Both the position numbers and the translations under genes were made by a program. Positions 1 to 14,200 of a DNA stretch of 64,000 nt are shown piece after piece. The first letter of the stretch is position 1, and the number at the start of each line of letters is the position of its first letter. The stretch comes from Eimeria necatrix (lineage: Eukaryota; Apicomplexa; Conoidasida; Eucoccidiorida; Eimeriidae): the NCBI RefSeq assembly GCF_000499385.1, contig NW_013655295.1, forward strand, positions 141,501 to 205,500, in the 5' to 3' direction. A model generated the notes under the pieces. The model made no database searches. It was given only the letters and a program-made list of their open reading frames with translations, and was not told the origin of the DNA.

Positions 1-2200
1 CTGTGCTAATCGCCGCTCCGCGAGCCGCTGCATTGATATGTGGCATATCTGCTTGCACCTCAGGCCCCATCATTGAGCAGCCTCTTCCCGTAGTTAGGTG
101 TAGGCTATCTGAGCCTTGTGCATTCATCGTATCTGGGTTCAATTTGGCGCTTTTTAATCATCAGCAAAGTCGGGTGGCATTTGTGAAGACATGTGGGGTG
201 AGCCGGCAAGTAGTGGCATTCTGCAGGCAAGTTAGCTAAGCTTGAAACCACGCGAAATTTCCGAGGGCCACTTTTCCGTGCATTTGCAGGGCTCCGAGGG
301 CCCAGGTATTGGCTTGGTAACGGAGTATCCTCGAGGGTACAATTCAAGAGCTGGTAAGCCCCATTCCTGGCAAGTAGAACGCCTTTGGTGTGTGTTTGCT
401 GCTGCTGGAGAGGTTGCGGGTCTTATGAACTCATTAACTGGCAGTTGCTCCTACAGGAAGCTTTTATCAATTGTGCTGCTAACTCCGAGGTGTTTAGGTG
501 GCGCGTCAAGCTACCTAGATTTCGGGTATAGGGCTGCGGAGTCAAGGAGAGTAAAAGAGTCACAGACGCACAAGCGGTTACAGACGGAGCAGCAAATCAA
601 GAACAGGTTCGTCTCGTTTGTACAGGAGGCAGAGGAGGAAGACCGTGTTTCAGTTGAGAGCATGACCGTAATTGCCCCTCAGCCAATAGAAGCAAACATC
701 GCCGTCTGTTGGAACCCTTTGCGCACGCCAACGAACAACTTGGCAGATTTTACTCTCCAAATCGGCGTGGCTTTGGGCTACGGTAGGCGTTTTGGCTAGT
801 TCTGGTCCACTCTTCTGTCCGCTGTTTCGCAAGTAGTTTGCAGTGTATTGCCGACCAGCTTACGAGAAGCCAACAGCCGTTCCGTAGGTGTCTTACTGAC
901 AGTTGGTAGGAATGAATTCCGCGTGCTGTGATGCTTCTACGCAGGTGTGGATGAGATCACTGCGTTCTGCACATTCGGCTCATTATGCAACATCAACGTT
1001 GTTTCAAAGGGCGCACTTTCAACTGATGCCGCTCCAAAAATAAGGGCTTTCAAAGGAATGTGTGGAGATGAAGCTGGCGTACCAACTGAGCTCCCTAATC
1101 AAGGTGCGGAGGAACACTGCCTAATAGAACAGAAGACGGCTTTTCTCTGAGCTGTGTTGCTAAGCTTGATTCTGCGCCACGCTTGTTTATTGTGTAGTAA
1201 AGATCAGTGTCGTTTTTATTTGGGCGCTTCCAGGGCAGTTCACCCAAATCAGCGGAGAAAGGTATTCTTTTCCATCACCAATACAAGCTGGGCAGCCGAC
1301 TCTTACGACCTATGAACTGTGTTGGTGCGATGAGTTTTCGACGCCTGACTGTGAAACAACCAACTATAGCGAACGCGTTGGATCTCTGCAGGTTCAGTGT
1401 GAGTCATAAAAATTCACAATGCGGCTGCTGCCTCGTAGCATATGGCTGGTTGTTTAGTACCGTATCTAGAAATCCACATCAACTTATTTCTTAGACAAGA
1501 CAAATAGGGACACTAAGGCACTTACAGAACTTCCAGGAGATGTTGTTTAATGGTTCATACGTGGATACTGCTCTGTCTTTTTCCTTCAGCGATGCAGCAG
1601 CTGGAAGTGGCGTGCGTAAAAAATTCAAGCGGTCACTGCAAGATACGATTTCCTTCCACTATGCAGGCAAAGGCGCACATATATTTCTCCGAAATGACCA
1701 GCGCCTCACCATCGACGTGTGTCACTCCGCTTCTTGGAATACCAGCAGAAACAGGGGCTATCGGAGATGGTTTTGTTGAGGTCAGCGTCGAGTTCAGCAA
1801 CCTACAGGCTCTAGGTCTTGTTGACAAAGCCCTAGCAATTTGCTGGATTCAACAGGAAGAGCCTTTTGGTGGAACTATTCCTAGTTGGGCCGGCTCGTTC
1901 CTTGGTAACCTGATATTCGTTGACGGTAAAGAGAGCTCAAACGTTCTGTATGCTGGCTTACTCGCTAAAATCCGCATTGCCGTCGTAGGCATGGCTGCGA
2001 GCCAAGTGTCAGCCGACAGCTTGCCTGCTTTTCTACGCCAGCTGTACCTGAGGGATACAGACAAGTGCGGACTTTCACCATCTACGACGTCAGTCCCTCT
2101 CTTTGCGCAAACAGTAGAGACATCAAAAGGTACGCCGAAACCGCAGCAGCCTTGCTGAAGCTCACGGACAAGGCTTCATCTGAGCCTAGCAGCGGCATTT
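1..2200 (+). other. 5' exons of the CRMP gene, joins not fully resolved
   Basis: Several open stretches carry the same module signature as the exons further on: a piece starting Gly-Pro after an AG at about 70, a segment near 240-355, one near 600-781 with an Ala-Val-Cys-Trp-Asn-Pro core and a donor at about 782, one from about 946, one from about 1590 to 1935 with a Cys-Trp core and a GTAAAG donor, and one from about 1990 to 2130. Phases between them were not all reconciled, so small exons may be missing. The frames clearly belong to the downstream gene. Confidence 0.55.
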
Positions 2201-5200
2201 ACCAACAAAGTATATATGTGCATCTGGTTCACCCGTGAAATTGCTTTGTCTCCTTTTCAGGGGATTCGAAGAGCCAAATCAGTTTCGCAACATCAGTTAT
2301 TGTCAAGCTGACAACCATGAAACAACTCTCTCTTTGCTGGTGCTATGATAACCACACGAATTGCAGCAAAGAGGAAGATTTCGACTCTGAAATTACCAAG
2401 TTGCAGGTCTATAGTCCAGTCGCAGGAGTATCACACGAGTGTACCTACGACAGCACTTGCCTCATGCGTATCGAAGACATTCCTCTTACGGAGCCTGTGT
2501 CATTCACTCCGCAGCTTGTCGTTCGGTCGGATTGCTCAGGTGAGCAGCGTACCGTACAATGAGATAAATCTTCACCGAAATAGTTTCTAATCCAGGCAAT
2601 GTGGTAAAAGTCACGCGCCCGCAAAAGAGAAAAAACACAGTTTTAAAGCGCCTTCTGTGATGTTTTTCAGAAAAGTCGTCAAGTGCTGAGCTCCCAGATG
2701 ATGGAGTGATGTCCATGCGGTCACAAACAACAGAGGGTAGTACAACACGCTCAACTGCCGAATTTGAAGAGCACTATTATGGCTTCAGTTCTCTTGTGGA
2801 TCGGGACAAGGCGCTAAGTGGAACCCCGCACTTGCAGAAAAGAATCTGCTACTGCACTGATTCAACAATATGCACGCCGGACCGTCTGATGGATATTGGA
2901 CAGCTGACAATTAAGGGTGCGCTTTTTGCAGAGAGGCTTACCGTCATTTCAACGCCATGGAACAGTGTCATGCCCGTTATTTTTTAGCCCACTTGGTGGA
3001 AGCGTGACTGTCACGCTTTGTGTGTGTGTGCAGACGTGTGGAACGGCGAGTTCCTGGTGGCCATTGTGAGCCGTGTCAGCGTGCCTTTCAATGTGAAGAG
3101 TCCACTGAATCAGCAAGACAGCCAGCGCAAGCTTGTGGTCACGCGGGGAGGCGTTTCTGTTCCCTGCAAAATAGAGGAGAATTCCGACTCGTGTAGCTTT
3201 AGCTTCAAGGACTTTGCGAAGGACACATGGGAATCCAGAGATGCAGCCACCCTTGAATACTACGATTCTAGCCTTCCTAAAGACGTCGTCGACACTCGGC
3301 CATTTCCATATGTCGCGATTGCCTCTCTAATCCCTTCAGGTGCGTAGTAGTCCGACCGTGCAGTAGGTTTGACCTCCAAGTAGACAAGGTTGCGCACCTT
3401 GACTCAGTAAGTCGAAACCATGGCCTGTTGTTTTTCTCGCTTATTCATTATCAGGCCCGTGGAAGGATGATTATGAGCTTTACTGTCGTGTCGGCGGTGC
3501 CTGCGAGGCCACAGTAGATGTGGTGAATTGGAGAGAAGAAGACAGAGTAGCATTGCTCCCCCACTGTGGTGAGGATCACGTGGATGGCGTTGGCTTCTTT
3601 AGTCAGGTTGCAGAAGCCGCCCGTGGCAGTTCAAGTTCCATCTTGTTCAGATGGGCGGACCCTTTGAAGCTTTCAGCAGCCCAAATGCAGGAGGGTCTTG
3701 AACTTTGCTGGAAAGCAGTTAAAGATATGGGACAGCCAAGGGATTCTGTCACTGCTTACTCAGCTAAATTTGGCACGGTGTTAATCGCAGGTGAGGAAAT
3801 TTCCCACCAGTATTTTCATTATTGCTCTCCAGCAAACATATGGAGCTACAGATGTGCAGTTGCTTCACAGACAGAACTTGTATATTGTGAGTACAAGTTG
3901 CTTCTCAGGCATATTTCCTGACCAAAATGCAACTTGCTACATCGGGGAGAGGTGCACAATTTTGGGTCTTAAAGGTCAGCACCTCTCTGTTAGCGAAGGC
4001 GTGGCATTGCTTCACGGGGGATGCGGCACACAGGGCACTGCATGGAGCGGAGTTCCTGAGGGCGGGCTCATGCATACGGATACTGTAGAATCCAGCAATA
4101 TATCAGTCTCGCTACCTGAAATTCTTCCAGGTTCGTGCCTCTTCTGTGTATCCAGTCTATTATTCTTACCCCTCCTGTGATGTAAACGAGAAATTGACCT
4201 TGTGAGCGCTAGTTAGGCTTGAGGATGCACCACACATGTATTTTTTTCCCTTGAGGGGAAAAATGCTGCTGGGAAGTTGTGTGTGTGTGACGCAGTGTTG
4301 GGTACCGATTCTCTCGAAATATGTGGCTGTAGTGGAACTCAGTGCACCCAATTGCAAGACTACGGGTGGCGTGTAGGAACGCTGAAATTGAAGGGTCCAG
4401 CTTCAAAGGCACGCCACGTGGAAGTTTTTGCAGCGTCGGACATTCTCCTGCCTTTGAACGGAGATTTCGATGACAAGTTTTACTTACTGCTTAAAAAGGG
4501 GGACAGTTGTGAAACAGGTGCACCTGACCCTGCATGGAATTTGCAGGGCTTCGCACCGATCAGCAACGGCATGGCAACATGGGCGCCTTTTAGCAAAGGC
4601 GAGGGTGTTCTTTCGGTGTGCCTGTGCCACGACACGGTTGCGGGGCTGTCAGATCCGTTTGGGGATTCACAAACTTCTGATGCAGTTTGTAGAGACGCAT
4701 CGATGTACGCATTGAAAGTGGGACAGGTCTTCGTAAATGGCCCACTTGTTCAAGATACGCCATCCACATGCCGCCGAGGGTCTGTCTGCTACATCACTAT
4801 TCGTTACATTGCAGTGGATTCTGGCGCAACCAGGCAGCAGTGGGCGTCAAGTCAGATTTACCTCCAAAAAGTAAGTCAACAGAGCCTTAAGTGGAAGCAT
4901 ACAAGTACACCGTTTTAGCCTCTTCCTCACACACTTTCTAGGAAAGGAAAGTGTGTTCATGCGAAAGCACCGTCGTTGCTGTTGTTTGCAACTAATGCAG
5001 GAGGATTGCAGAGAATATGGGACGGTTCTCCATTCGGGTGGTTCCTACATTAGCGACACTGCAACCAGCGAGCCAGTGACATCTCAAGACGCGGACTATC
5101 CTATCACCTACGTAGTTCGGGAGTCTGTTTTCATGTTTCATGATAATGTGGACCTGGGAGCAGGAAGGTATCAAATGTGTTGGAGATACGATAGCGCCAC

Positions 5201-8200
5201 AAGTGGTGTGGCCGTCGGGACTTTCACTGTAGAAGGTATGCCGAATCAAACTCGGATCACCTGAAGGGCAGGCCCTTTCAAAAAAAGTCTACGTGTGCAG
5301 CCAGCTTGCATTTATGCCACAATAACGTTGTATTAATGTGGCAGGCCGTGTATTCTGCTCATATTTTAACTTTTTCGTAAGCCTCCTCCAATTGCAGGTC
5401 CATTTACATCGGAGGAGATATTGCCAGTTGTGGTTGGGAAAAGATTCAGTGTCGAGGTTGCAATGAGCACTGTTGTTTCCCAAGAGGAAGCAGCAAACTA
5501 CCGGATCCGGGCGTACCCTTACAAGGGGGATGACATCTTCAATAATTATGATTGCAAACAGCAGAGCGACCTTTATTCTGCGCCGAAGGCTTTTGAGGAT
5601 TCACTTTCTACAGGGCCTCCTACAGGCGTAAAGGATGGCGAGGTGGGCAGCATTCTTTTGTGGGAGGATGTGCTCGTTATCGTTGACGAATTATCAACGA
5701 AAGCCGCCGTGGGTGACCTGTTTGCCATTTGCTTCTGTGACGGAAACATAATGGGTTGCTCAGCAGCAGATCATTTCCAGATTCTTGTACAAGCCTGGGA
5801 ATTGTCAGGTACGTTGCAGAGCAAAGATGATAGGGTGGGCTCAGCTGGTAGGATTTTGGTTAAATCACAAGGGTGGCTATTTGATGTTTTTCATGCTCTG
5901 AGAGGCGAGCTCCCCCAAGCGGCATTGAGTCTCTTACTGATGCTTCGCTTGTCTCAGGGCCGAAACCCCTAGAATACGACGCTCCTCCACGTTATCGGGC
6001 AGGTGTTCGATTCCCCGTTGACGTCGAAGGGGTTCGTTTGGGCGAAAATCCAGTAATAATGCTGTCACCGTCATTCGATGTCCTTACGGGCACTCATTTT
6101 ACATGTCGTAGCTCAGAGAAGCCATTGATGGCCACATTCATCGGCACCGTCTCGAATGGCGGAACCTTGGCAACGTTTAAAGATGTCTATGCTCCATTCT
6201 CGATCGACCAGGGACTTTTTTGTTGGTGTCCTGGTGAAGACTGCTCAGCTGCAGCTAATTTCACTGTACAACTTGGCCGTTTTGCCGTAGCAGGTACGTT
6301 GTGCTGCAGTATACATTTCAAGTGTTAGGGTGAAAATGGAGGAATATGCCTCCCGTTGTATGCACAAGCTATCCACTCTTGATTTTTTCAGGTCCCACTT
6401 TCATTATACCACGGATAGTGGTTGGCAGCTACTTTACCGTGCAACTGACAGGACCGACGCTTCAAAGCAGTGATTCCATTACGATTCGCGGTCCAAATGA
6501 CAACTGTGGCGAAGCTGGGACGGAGAACATGGACCCTGAATTTATAATGTCTGAGGAGGGTCGCACGTTGAACAGCCTGGGTACCGTTGAGGCATTTTCA
6601 GAATCAGAAAACAAGGTTACGGGCGAGACGGAATTGATTTGGGTTTCTTGGCCAATGCGCGTTAAGGAGTCAGTGGAAGGGAAGTTGAAAATATGCTATT
6701 GTACCTCAACGGAGTCAGCCTGCGGGTCTGCAGGGAGCATGTCAGTGCTAGCTGGATACCTGGAGACGCGTGGTCCTTCTAAGGGAAATGTCGAGCTGGT
6801 TGGTGAGTTTGTTCATGCCGGCATGTTGTGTTCCACTTTGTTTTGGATGCTTCTTTGCTGACGTCGATGCGTGCATGCTGGGCCCAGTTGAGCAAGATTT
6901 CCGCGTTTTGTCGCGCTATTGTCTGCGTTATTTTCAAATATTCAGCTTCTGATGAGCATGGAGAATACCTTATAGTCCGGGGGACAAATCTGTCAACACG
7001 GAACCTTCTTAGGTATTTTCAGTATGCAGAAGAAGGGGAGACAACTGCGGAAGAAGAGGCTAATATCTGCTCAGACCGTAAGTATTTCGTTTCGAGCTAT
7101 TTGTATCGACTTTCCTAGGCGTGGATCCGAAGTAGTTTGTGCTCTATGCACTATGTCTGCACACTGTTGGGATGCGTTGCGTCTTGCACGTATTTGCAGC
7201 CCTTCATTTGAACGAAGGAATTACGACGTTCCCTGATGCTGTAAATTCGGACGGAACGGAACAGTATTTTTCAGTAGGGGTTGCTGTAGGTAAACAGTAT
7301 GTTGCTTGCTGGTCTTTTGGTGACGACACGTCGTCTATGGCAACATCAATGGCGCGTTCGAGAGTTGCTCCAAGCTTCGTCTCGACTGAAGACTTGTTAC
7401 GTGTTAGGAGAAATTTTACAGAGAAAGATGGGCCGGAGTTTTCCCCCCCGTTCGAACCAGAACACTATATGCTGGCCTCTCTAGACGAGATATCGGCACC
7501 GGCAGCTGATTCTAAGACCTGGTTTTTTGTGTCTCTTTTCTCCCAAACGGGTATACGTTTTTTCCCCATCCCCTAAACAGTATAAAGTGCATTGTTAAAG
7601 CGGTTTCTGTGACTGCTACCTCCAAGGGCATTTCGACCATGAATTAGGTTTGTTCTTTGAGCAGCAGGTTCTTAATTTTTCTGGGGGCGTTGTTGTCTGT
7701 CGGCTCAGGTTTTCAACAAGGCGTCCACAACGTGGTTCTGGGACACGAAGATACAGTAGTGATTAATGGAGTCATAAATGCTACTGATACATACGAACCA
7801 GTGCTTGGACTAAGCCGCGAAATGAGGGAGTGCTCTGAAATATTTGAAAATCCGGATCTACAGAGCGGTATTGGCATAACCACTGCATCTGTGTCGGAAA
7901 ACCGCATGGTTCTTCGGTAAGCGTAGGAAGTTCTTCGATACGTGCATTTAGACGGATTGCTGTTCACGAAAATAAATAGTCTCAAACGAATAAACGAAAG
8001 GCTCTCTGTGAAGTAGTCAGCATTCGCCAGATTTTACTCACAAGAGGATGACCAGAAGCCGTCAGGAGGCCACTGTAGGCAGTTGCGGAGCATGGAAACC
8101 TGCTCCAGAGGCGGAGTTTCGTTGGGTGTTGCCTAACCAGCTGTTCAGCTGCTCATTAGGTGTCTATTCGACCTGAGCACTGTAGGAGAGCTTTCGACAT

Positions 8201-11200
8201 AGGCTCCTTCCCAAGTGGCAACGCAGAACAGGGCTCGCCGGCTCTTCATTGGGACTATATTTTGCGTCTCTGGACGTATTGGTGTCGTCCGCAGGATGGA
8301 GCCGTCACAAGAAGCGGGCTGGCACAAGATTTGCATCAAGAATACCAGTGCTTCTGTAGTTTTTGATGCTGGGACGGTCGAGGTCATTACCTATTTCCTG
8401 AAGTCCGGTATGGACATGTATGATACGCACAGGACATTTGTCCTACCTTGTGTCACAGGGACAAAAGATTCTCAGAAGGAGCAAGTAAGGGAAGTACCAT
8501 TAGTTTGGTTGCCAGATGGTACGGGCTTGTGGATGGCGGAGATCGTTGTGGGAAATCCGGGGACAGAGACGGAGTACTCAACGCTGCATGTCCATCCAAC
8601 ACCTTCGGAGAATTTCCGCGAGCTGCCGGTACGTGGAAGGGAGTGATCACGTTTTTCAGAAAAGATATACTGCGTAAAAAGTTGTTGTGTTGTCATTGAG
8701 CCTCTCAGGGGACAGGCGCGTTGTTCTTGCGTACTTTTTTGCTTTTTTGATTTAGGAACTGCGAAACGTGCTAGCGTGCCACGCGACAAAGGATCAGCAG
8801 GTTTTTGTTTTAGGAGCAACCCATATGCTGGTGCTCGACCCGAAACAACCACAATCACGTACTGTGGTCAACCATGGTGTACTGTACCCAGCGGATTTGA
8901 CCAGTGCGGGCGACCAAGTCTTTGTTACAAGCTTTGATAGTCACTTGATCACATCATTTAGTGTGAAGAACCCGGAAAAGATAATTTTTTACGAGCCAAC
9001 GAATCCAACGCTGCTTTCAGCTGGAGGAATCCAGGTTAGAGTCCAGTTTTGCGCATTCAGCTTTGTGTACGGTCTTTCTTCCTGCCACTTGAGGCTCATT
9101 TGTTTAGCAGGAAGAGTAGAACTGCGATTTTAAAGTTGCTCTGGCTGTTGTTTTTGCACTATTGCTCTTCTAGGCAATAGAAAACATTGATGGCAATGAA
9201 ACTTCTGTATTCGTCGCCGACACTGTGGGGGGCATCATAGGCAGGCTTAAGGTCTTGCCAGATGACCTGGAAAAGACTATTCATGGAGGAAAGATAACTA
9301 GGGAATGGACTTCAGTTTTCGGAACACAGAAGTCTGACTTCAGCAGTGCGGAGGGCGTAAGCCGCCCGTTTTGTGTTGCAGAGTTCATCACGCCATATTC
9401 TATGCAGGAAAATATGAATCCTCTGCTTGTCGTTGGAGAGGTAAGCCACTAGCGGTGGATTGCTCTGACGGGACTGGACGAAGTGCCCCTGAGACGTTTT
9501 CAAGCTTTGAAGCAGCTGTGTTTTTCCTGTTTGTGCAGCTCGTCTCTGATCGAATAACTTTTCTGAGCATAGACAATATGGGCATCTCGTTTTATAGGCA
9601 GATTACCTTGGGGGCAACAAAATTCATAACCGGTCTGCGCGTCATGGATGAAGTCATGCTTTTGACGTCAAAACAATGGTCAGTAGAACAAGAGCTTGGG
9701 CGGACCGAAGTTGCATATGTCACACTTAGCCAACTGATTGACAACGTCTACTTTACTTACCCGGATTTCAGCAAGAAGCTGCAAGCTGGACTGCGGTACC
9801 GCTTTTTACCCTTGGTGACAGGTATGCTACATTGTGGTGCTGCTACTCCCGCAGGCCTGCAAAATTCGAGCACGAGCGGTTGCTGACAATTCTTACCTTG
9901 CCGTTGCACATCCCAGCAAAATGCATTGGGAATATGTTGTTTTCTTTCTCTTTTTATCAGGTCAGGCCATCCAGTTCTTCAAGGAGGATGCAGAAGCAGG
10001 AGATCCCTTACAGTCAATTGGTTTTACCCTTGACTCGAAAACAGGAGAAATTCAGGGAACTCTTACGGCGACTGTAACATCGCGAGTGGTGATTGTTGGC
10101 GGTGATCTATTGGGTTCGTACACATGGTCTTTTGAGTTCGAAGCAGGATGCCAGTCAGGGGAGTACTTCAACGAGACATCTAACAAGTGTGAGCCATGTC
10201 CCGTAGGGACATTTCGTGATGAAGAAACTGACTTACAGCATTGTCAGGACCACAGGGCATACAGTACCACTCTACAAACCGGATCTACAAATTTGTCGCA
10301 GTGCGCTTGCATTAAAGGCTTCGAAATTGGGCAACTCGGCTACTGCCAGCCATGCCCTGCAGGTGCGGAAAATCTGATTGTTGCGTCCCGCAGTAGTCTC
10401 TTGGTTGAGTGTTGCAGATTGTATTTTAGACCACATTCTTTCTTGTTCGGATTTGCTGTGTGGTTTTGGGCATTCGTAGGTACATACAAAGCTATAGCAG
10501 CAGACGCGAAGTGTACAGGGCGTTGCCCTCAGCATATGTACAGCGAAAAGACAGGCGCAGAGAGTTTGGAAGACCTTAACTGCCAGTGGTGAGAAGGCTC
10601 CCCGAAAACTGTGCCTGAAAGTCGGCGATTGATGTGAGTCTCTCTTTTTGGACTGAAACATTTTTCCTCTGTTCAATTTGCGTTCAGCGAGCCAGGCTTC
10701 TATCTGACGGAGGGTGGCTGTCAAAGCTGTCAGGTTGGAACCTACTGTGCAGGCGATTTGTCTCCACCCGTCCAGTGCCCCACTAATCAAACAACGCCGA
10801 GCACAGCAAGCACCAAGTTTAGTGACTGTGTGTGCACGGTTGGATACTACCGCGAGGGTGACGAGTGTGTTCCTTGTGATGTTCTCACGTATAAGCCAAT
10901 CATTGGAGATCAAGCATGCACACAATGTCCTCAGCCGGCTTCCAGCGCTGCAGCCGACAGCCCCCTCCTTTCCACGTCTGATCCGCAAACATCGATGTTT
11001 TCAAGCAAGCGCGGCGCCTCTCAACAGTCAGAATGCGAAGTGTGTGCCAGCGGATATTATTTTGACTATGTGTCAGTTGGGGGCTGCGTACCCTGCAAGA
11101 AGGACTTTTATTGTCCTGGATTCCAGCTAGGGTTGATGTCTTGCAAAAGCAACTCAATTACGGCTGGAGTTGGGGCTGAGAGTGTATTCCAGTGCAAGTA

Positions 11201-14200
11201 TGTCGAACTGGCCGCCTAATTCAGTAAATGAACTATGCACTGGTTACTACACCATGAGTGGTTGTCTTCGCTGCATACGTGTCTTTCGAGTGCTTTTGCA
11301 GCACTGTAAATTGCTACCTTATCTATGCGTTTCAGGTGCCCAAAGGGGTACGGAAGGGTCACGGGCCGAAATCCTCTTGATCTGAGTCTAACCTGCGCGC
11401 CTTGCCCGGTCAATTACTTCCAGCATATGGAAGGCGTAGACGCTGAGTGCATCCCATGTCCATCTAACTCCATGACTAAATCTACTATGTCATCCAGCAT
11501 CACAAGCTGTGTTGCAATGCCAGGATTCAGTGCCTTAGAGAACTTACAGGCTCTTTCTGATGATGAGGGGAGTGATGCAGCTAGCCCGAATGCAGATACC
11601 TTCTTGGAAGCTGTTGAGCTTGCTAAGGACGTGGAGCTGGCTTATGAGTCCTTCGCTGCAGAAGACCTATTAGCCATTAATGTTTTCTGCAAGGAGAACG
11701 CCACTTCAGTGCAAGATTACGATATGCCCGAATTCGTCACCATGCAGTATACACTATCATTTGAAGATTGTCAGGCCGCTTGCCTGAAGAATGTGTATTG
11801 CACCAGCTTTTCGTTTTCCAAGGAAGACAAGTTTCCAACTTACACTAACAGTATAATGAACTACACGGGCATTTATACCTATGCATACTGGCCTTGCCAC
11901 CTCTATATGTTCGGTTCAGCCGCAGCAGCAGACGTCGAGAATTGGAGCGATATTTGGGAGGGCACTGAAGTACGTCAAGTCTGGATTCTTCTGCATTTCA
12001 GATGCTAACTGTTGATGCAAACGGGCCAGTGATGCAAACGGGCCCTGGTATATATTATACAGCAGATGCACTCCCTTTTGCGCGCATTCTCCCGCTGCTG
12101 GTGTAGAATGCAACCTTCCTCTTCATTGTGTGTGGCTGCACTTCTACAGGTAGAGCTTGGCAAGAAGGTGGCGTGTGTCGTGGGACGCGTAAAGGACGAA
12201 CTTACTTGGCAAAGGTTTCGCTATGTTGAGTGTCCACAAAACGCATTCTGCCCTGGAGACAAGGATGCCAGTATTTTTGAGTGCCAAGATTATGCAGTGA
12301 CATTGAGTACGGGGGCATATTCTGGGGAGCACTGTCTGTGCTTACCAGGCCGGGAGCCTGTGGGACATGTTTGCGAACAGTGCAAATTGGGCTTCTACAA
12401 GAATACCACGGAGAATATTGCATGCACTGAGTGCCCACAATTTTTCACGACTAGCATCACCGCAAGCACAAGTGCTTACGAATGTGCTTGTCAAGCTGGC
12501 ATGTACATGGCACCAGCTGGCACTACACCGGACTCTGAGCAGTTGCGAAAAGCTAGGAGTGTAGAGGCTGCTGCCAATGATGAACCAGTCGAACTTGAAC
12601 CTGCGGCGCTGGAGACAGTTTCTCATGCCAGATCGATTCGGGAACTGAGCAAGCACGGTGGCTTGGAACCACTTGTTGCGGGCGAAGTATCAGTGTTACA
12701 GCTAAGGCAATTGCCATGGCTTGAAGAAGAGACTCGAGAACAGTTGGAGAAGGTAGTGGAGCTAGGCGTCTGTATGCCTTGCCACACGGGGATGTTTTGT
12801 CCAGGCCTGTGGAAGGACCCACCCACGAACTCCACTCACATGCCTCCACAGCAGTGCATTGAGGGCTCTAGCGTCCCACAGTCTACAGTGAATGCAGATT
12901 CTGTTGAAAAGTGCCTTTGCCTGGCTGGTTATGCTTATGGTCGGTCATCTGACGTTGCGGTGTCGTCGGATTCATACTTCACTTGCAGCAAGTGCCCTCC
13001 TGGCACGTACAAGGAACTACAGGAAAACTCTCCTTGTTCGGGTAGGTGTATGAAAGATGCTGAAACATACCCTGGAGCAGTAAGCAAGAGCCAGTGCTTT
13101 TGCCAGGTGGGGCGATATGCAGTGGAGACAGAGGATTCCGAAGGCCTGTTCAGCTGTGTCGAGTGTATTACCGGTGGGGTTTGCGTGGGTGGCTTCAAGC
13201 AAAGCGTCATCGAAGCGATCCAGGAGAACCCGAGCTTCACCAACATCACGATTGCAGATCACACTATTCCGTATCCGCAGAAGGGGTGGTTTGCAACATT
13301 CAAGCTCGATTCTGAAGATTCATGGAGGCCTCGGTGGCTACCCTTCACAGTGAACCCAGTGGAAGAGGAAGCAGGAATTTTCGAGGGTGCCATTGCTTTC
13401 GACGACGAGGGCCCTAGCACAGACTCTGTGCAAGACCCGCACGACCGAGTTCCTGACATTCACCCATGTCCTGTTGACTACCGGTGCCATGGCGGTCCGT
13501 CAAACTCATGTTCTGAAGGTGGTTCGGGTTATTTGTGCAGCACGTGTGAGAGAGGATACGATATGGCACATCACGGAGCTGTTTGTACGAAGTGCGAGAC
13601 AGTCTGGTATGAATTCGCTTATCTTCTCGGCTCAAGATTCATTTTATGCCTAATCGTGTGGGTAATTGCAGCAGTTAGTTGTTTAGCTGTTCGAAACCCT
13701 GCATGCATACATCCCATTCTAATTCGAATATGGTTGTCCAACCTCTTTCTCTTTTACCTGTTCGGCTTTTTCCCAGAAAATAGCGTGTCTGCGCTGGCGG
13801 ATTGGGCTCAGCTCTACAGGATCGTGTTTACTTATCCAATATTTCTCTTTAACAAATATCCGAAGGTCTTCTGCATCCTTGACCAGTTGGGCTTCCCGTT
13901 GGACTTCAAAAGGTCCTGGTATCTTCAAAAGTTTGCTCAACTGCTGGTGCCCGTCGTTGACGTTTGCTTGATTACGGTGATATGCGGTATTTCATTAATT
14001 CTTTACAAGCTGTACAGGCGTTCCAAAATACAGAGAGTCTCATTGGTGCTCAGTCACGCTCAGGAAGTTCACTCAGGAGATATTTGGGCAATGCGTACTG
14101 TGGAAAAGATCCAAGACATGCGGTGCCTTGGACTGTTTCACTATATATCCCCTTCCGGGGCGACGCGTTCTCAAAAAATCCTTCGCTTTTTTGGGGACTT

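Noticed and set aside
4244..4264. T-run/A-run hairpin (TTTTTCCC...GGGGAAAAA)
   Set aside because: It lies in a CRMP intron just before the polypyrimidine region. A T-rich intron easily gives such a pairing.
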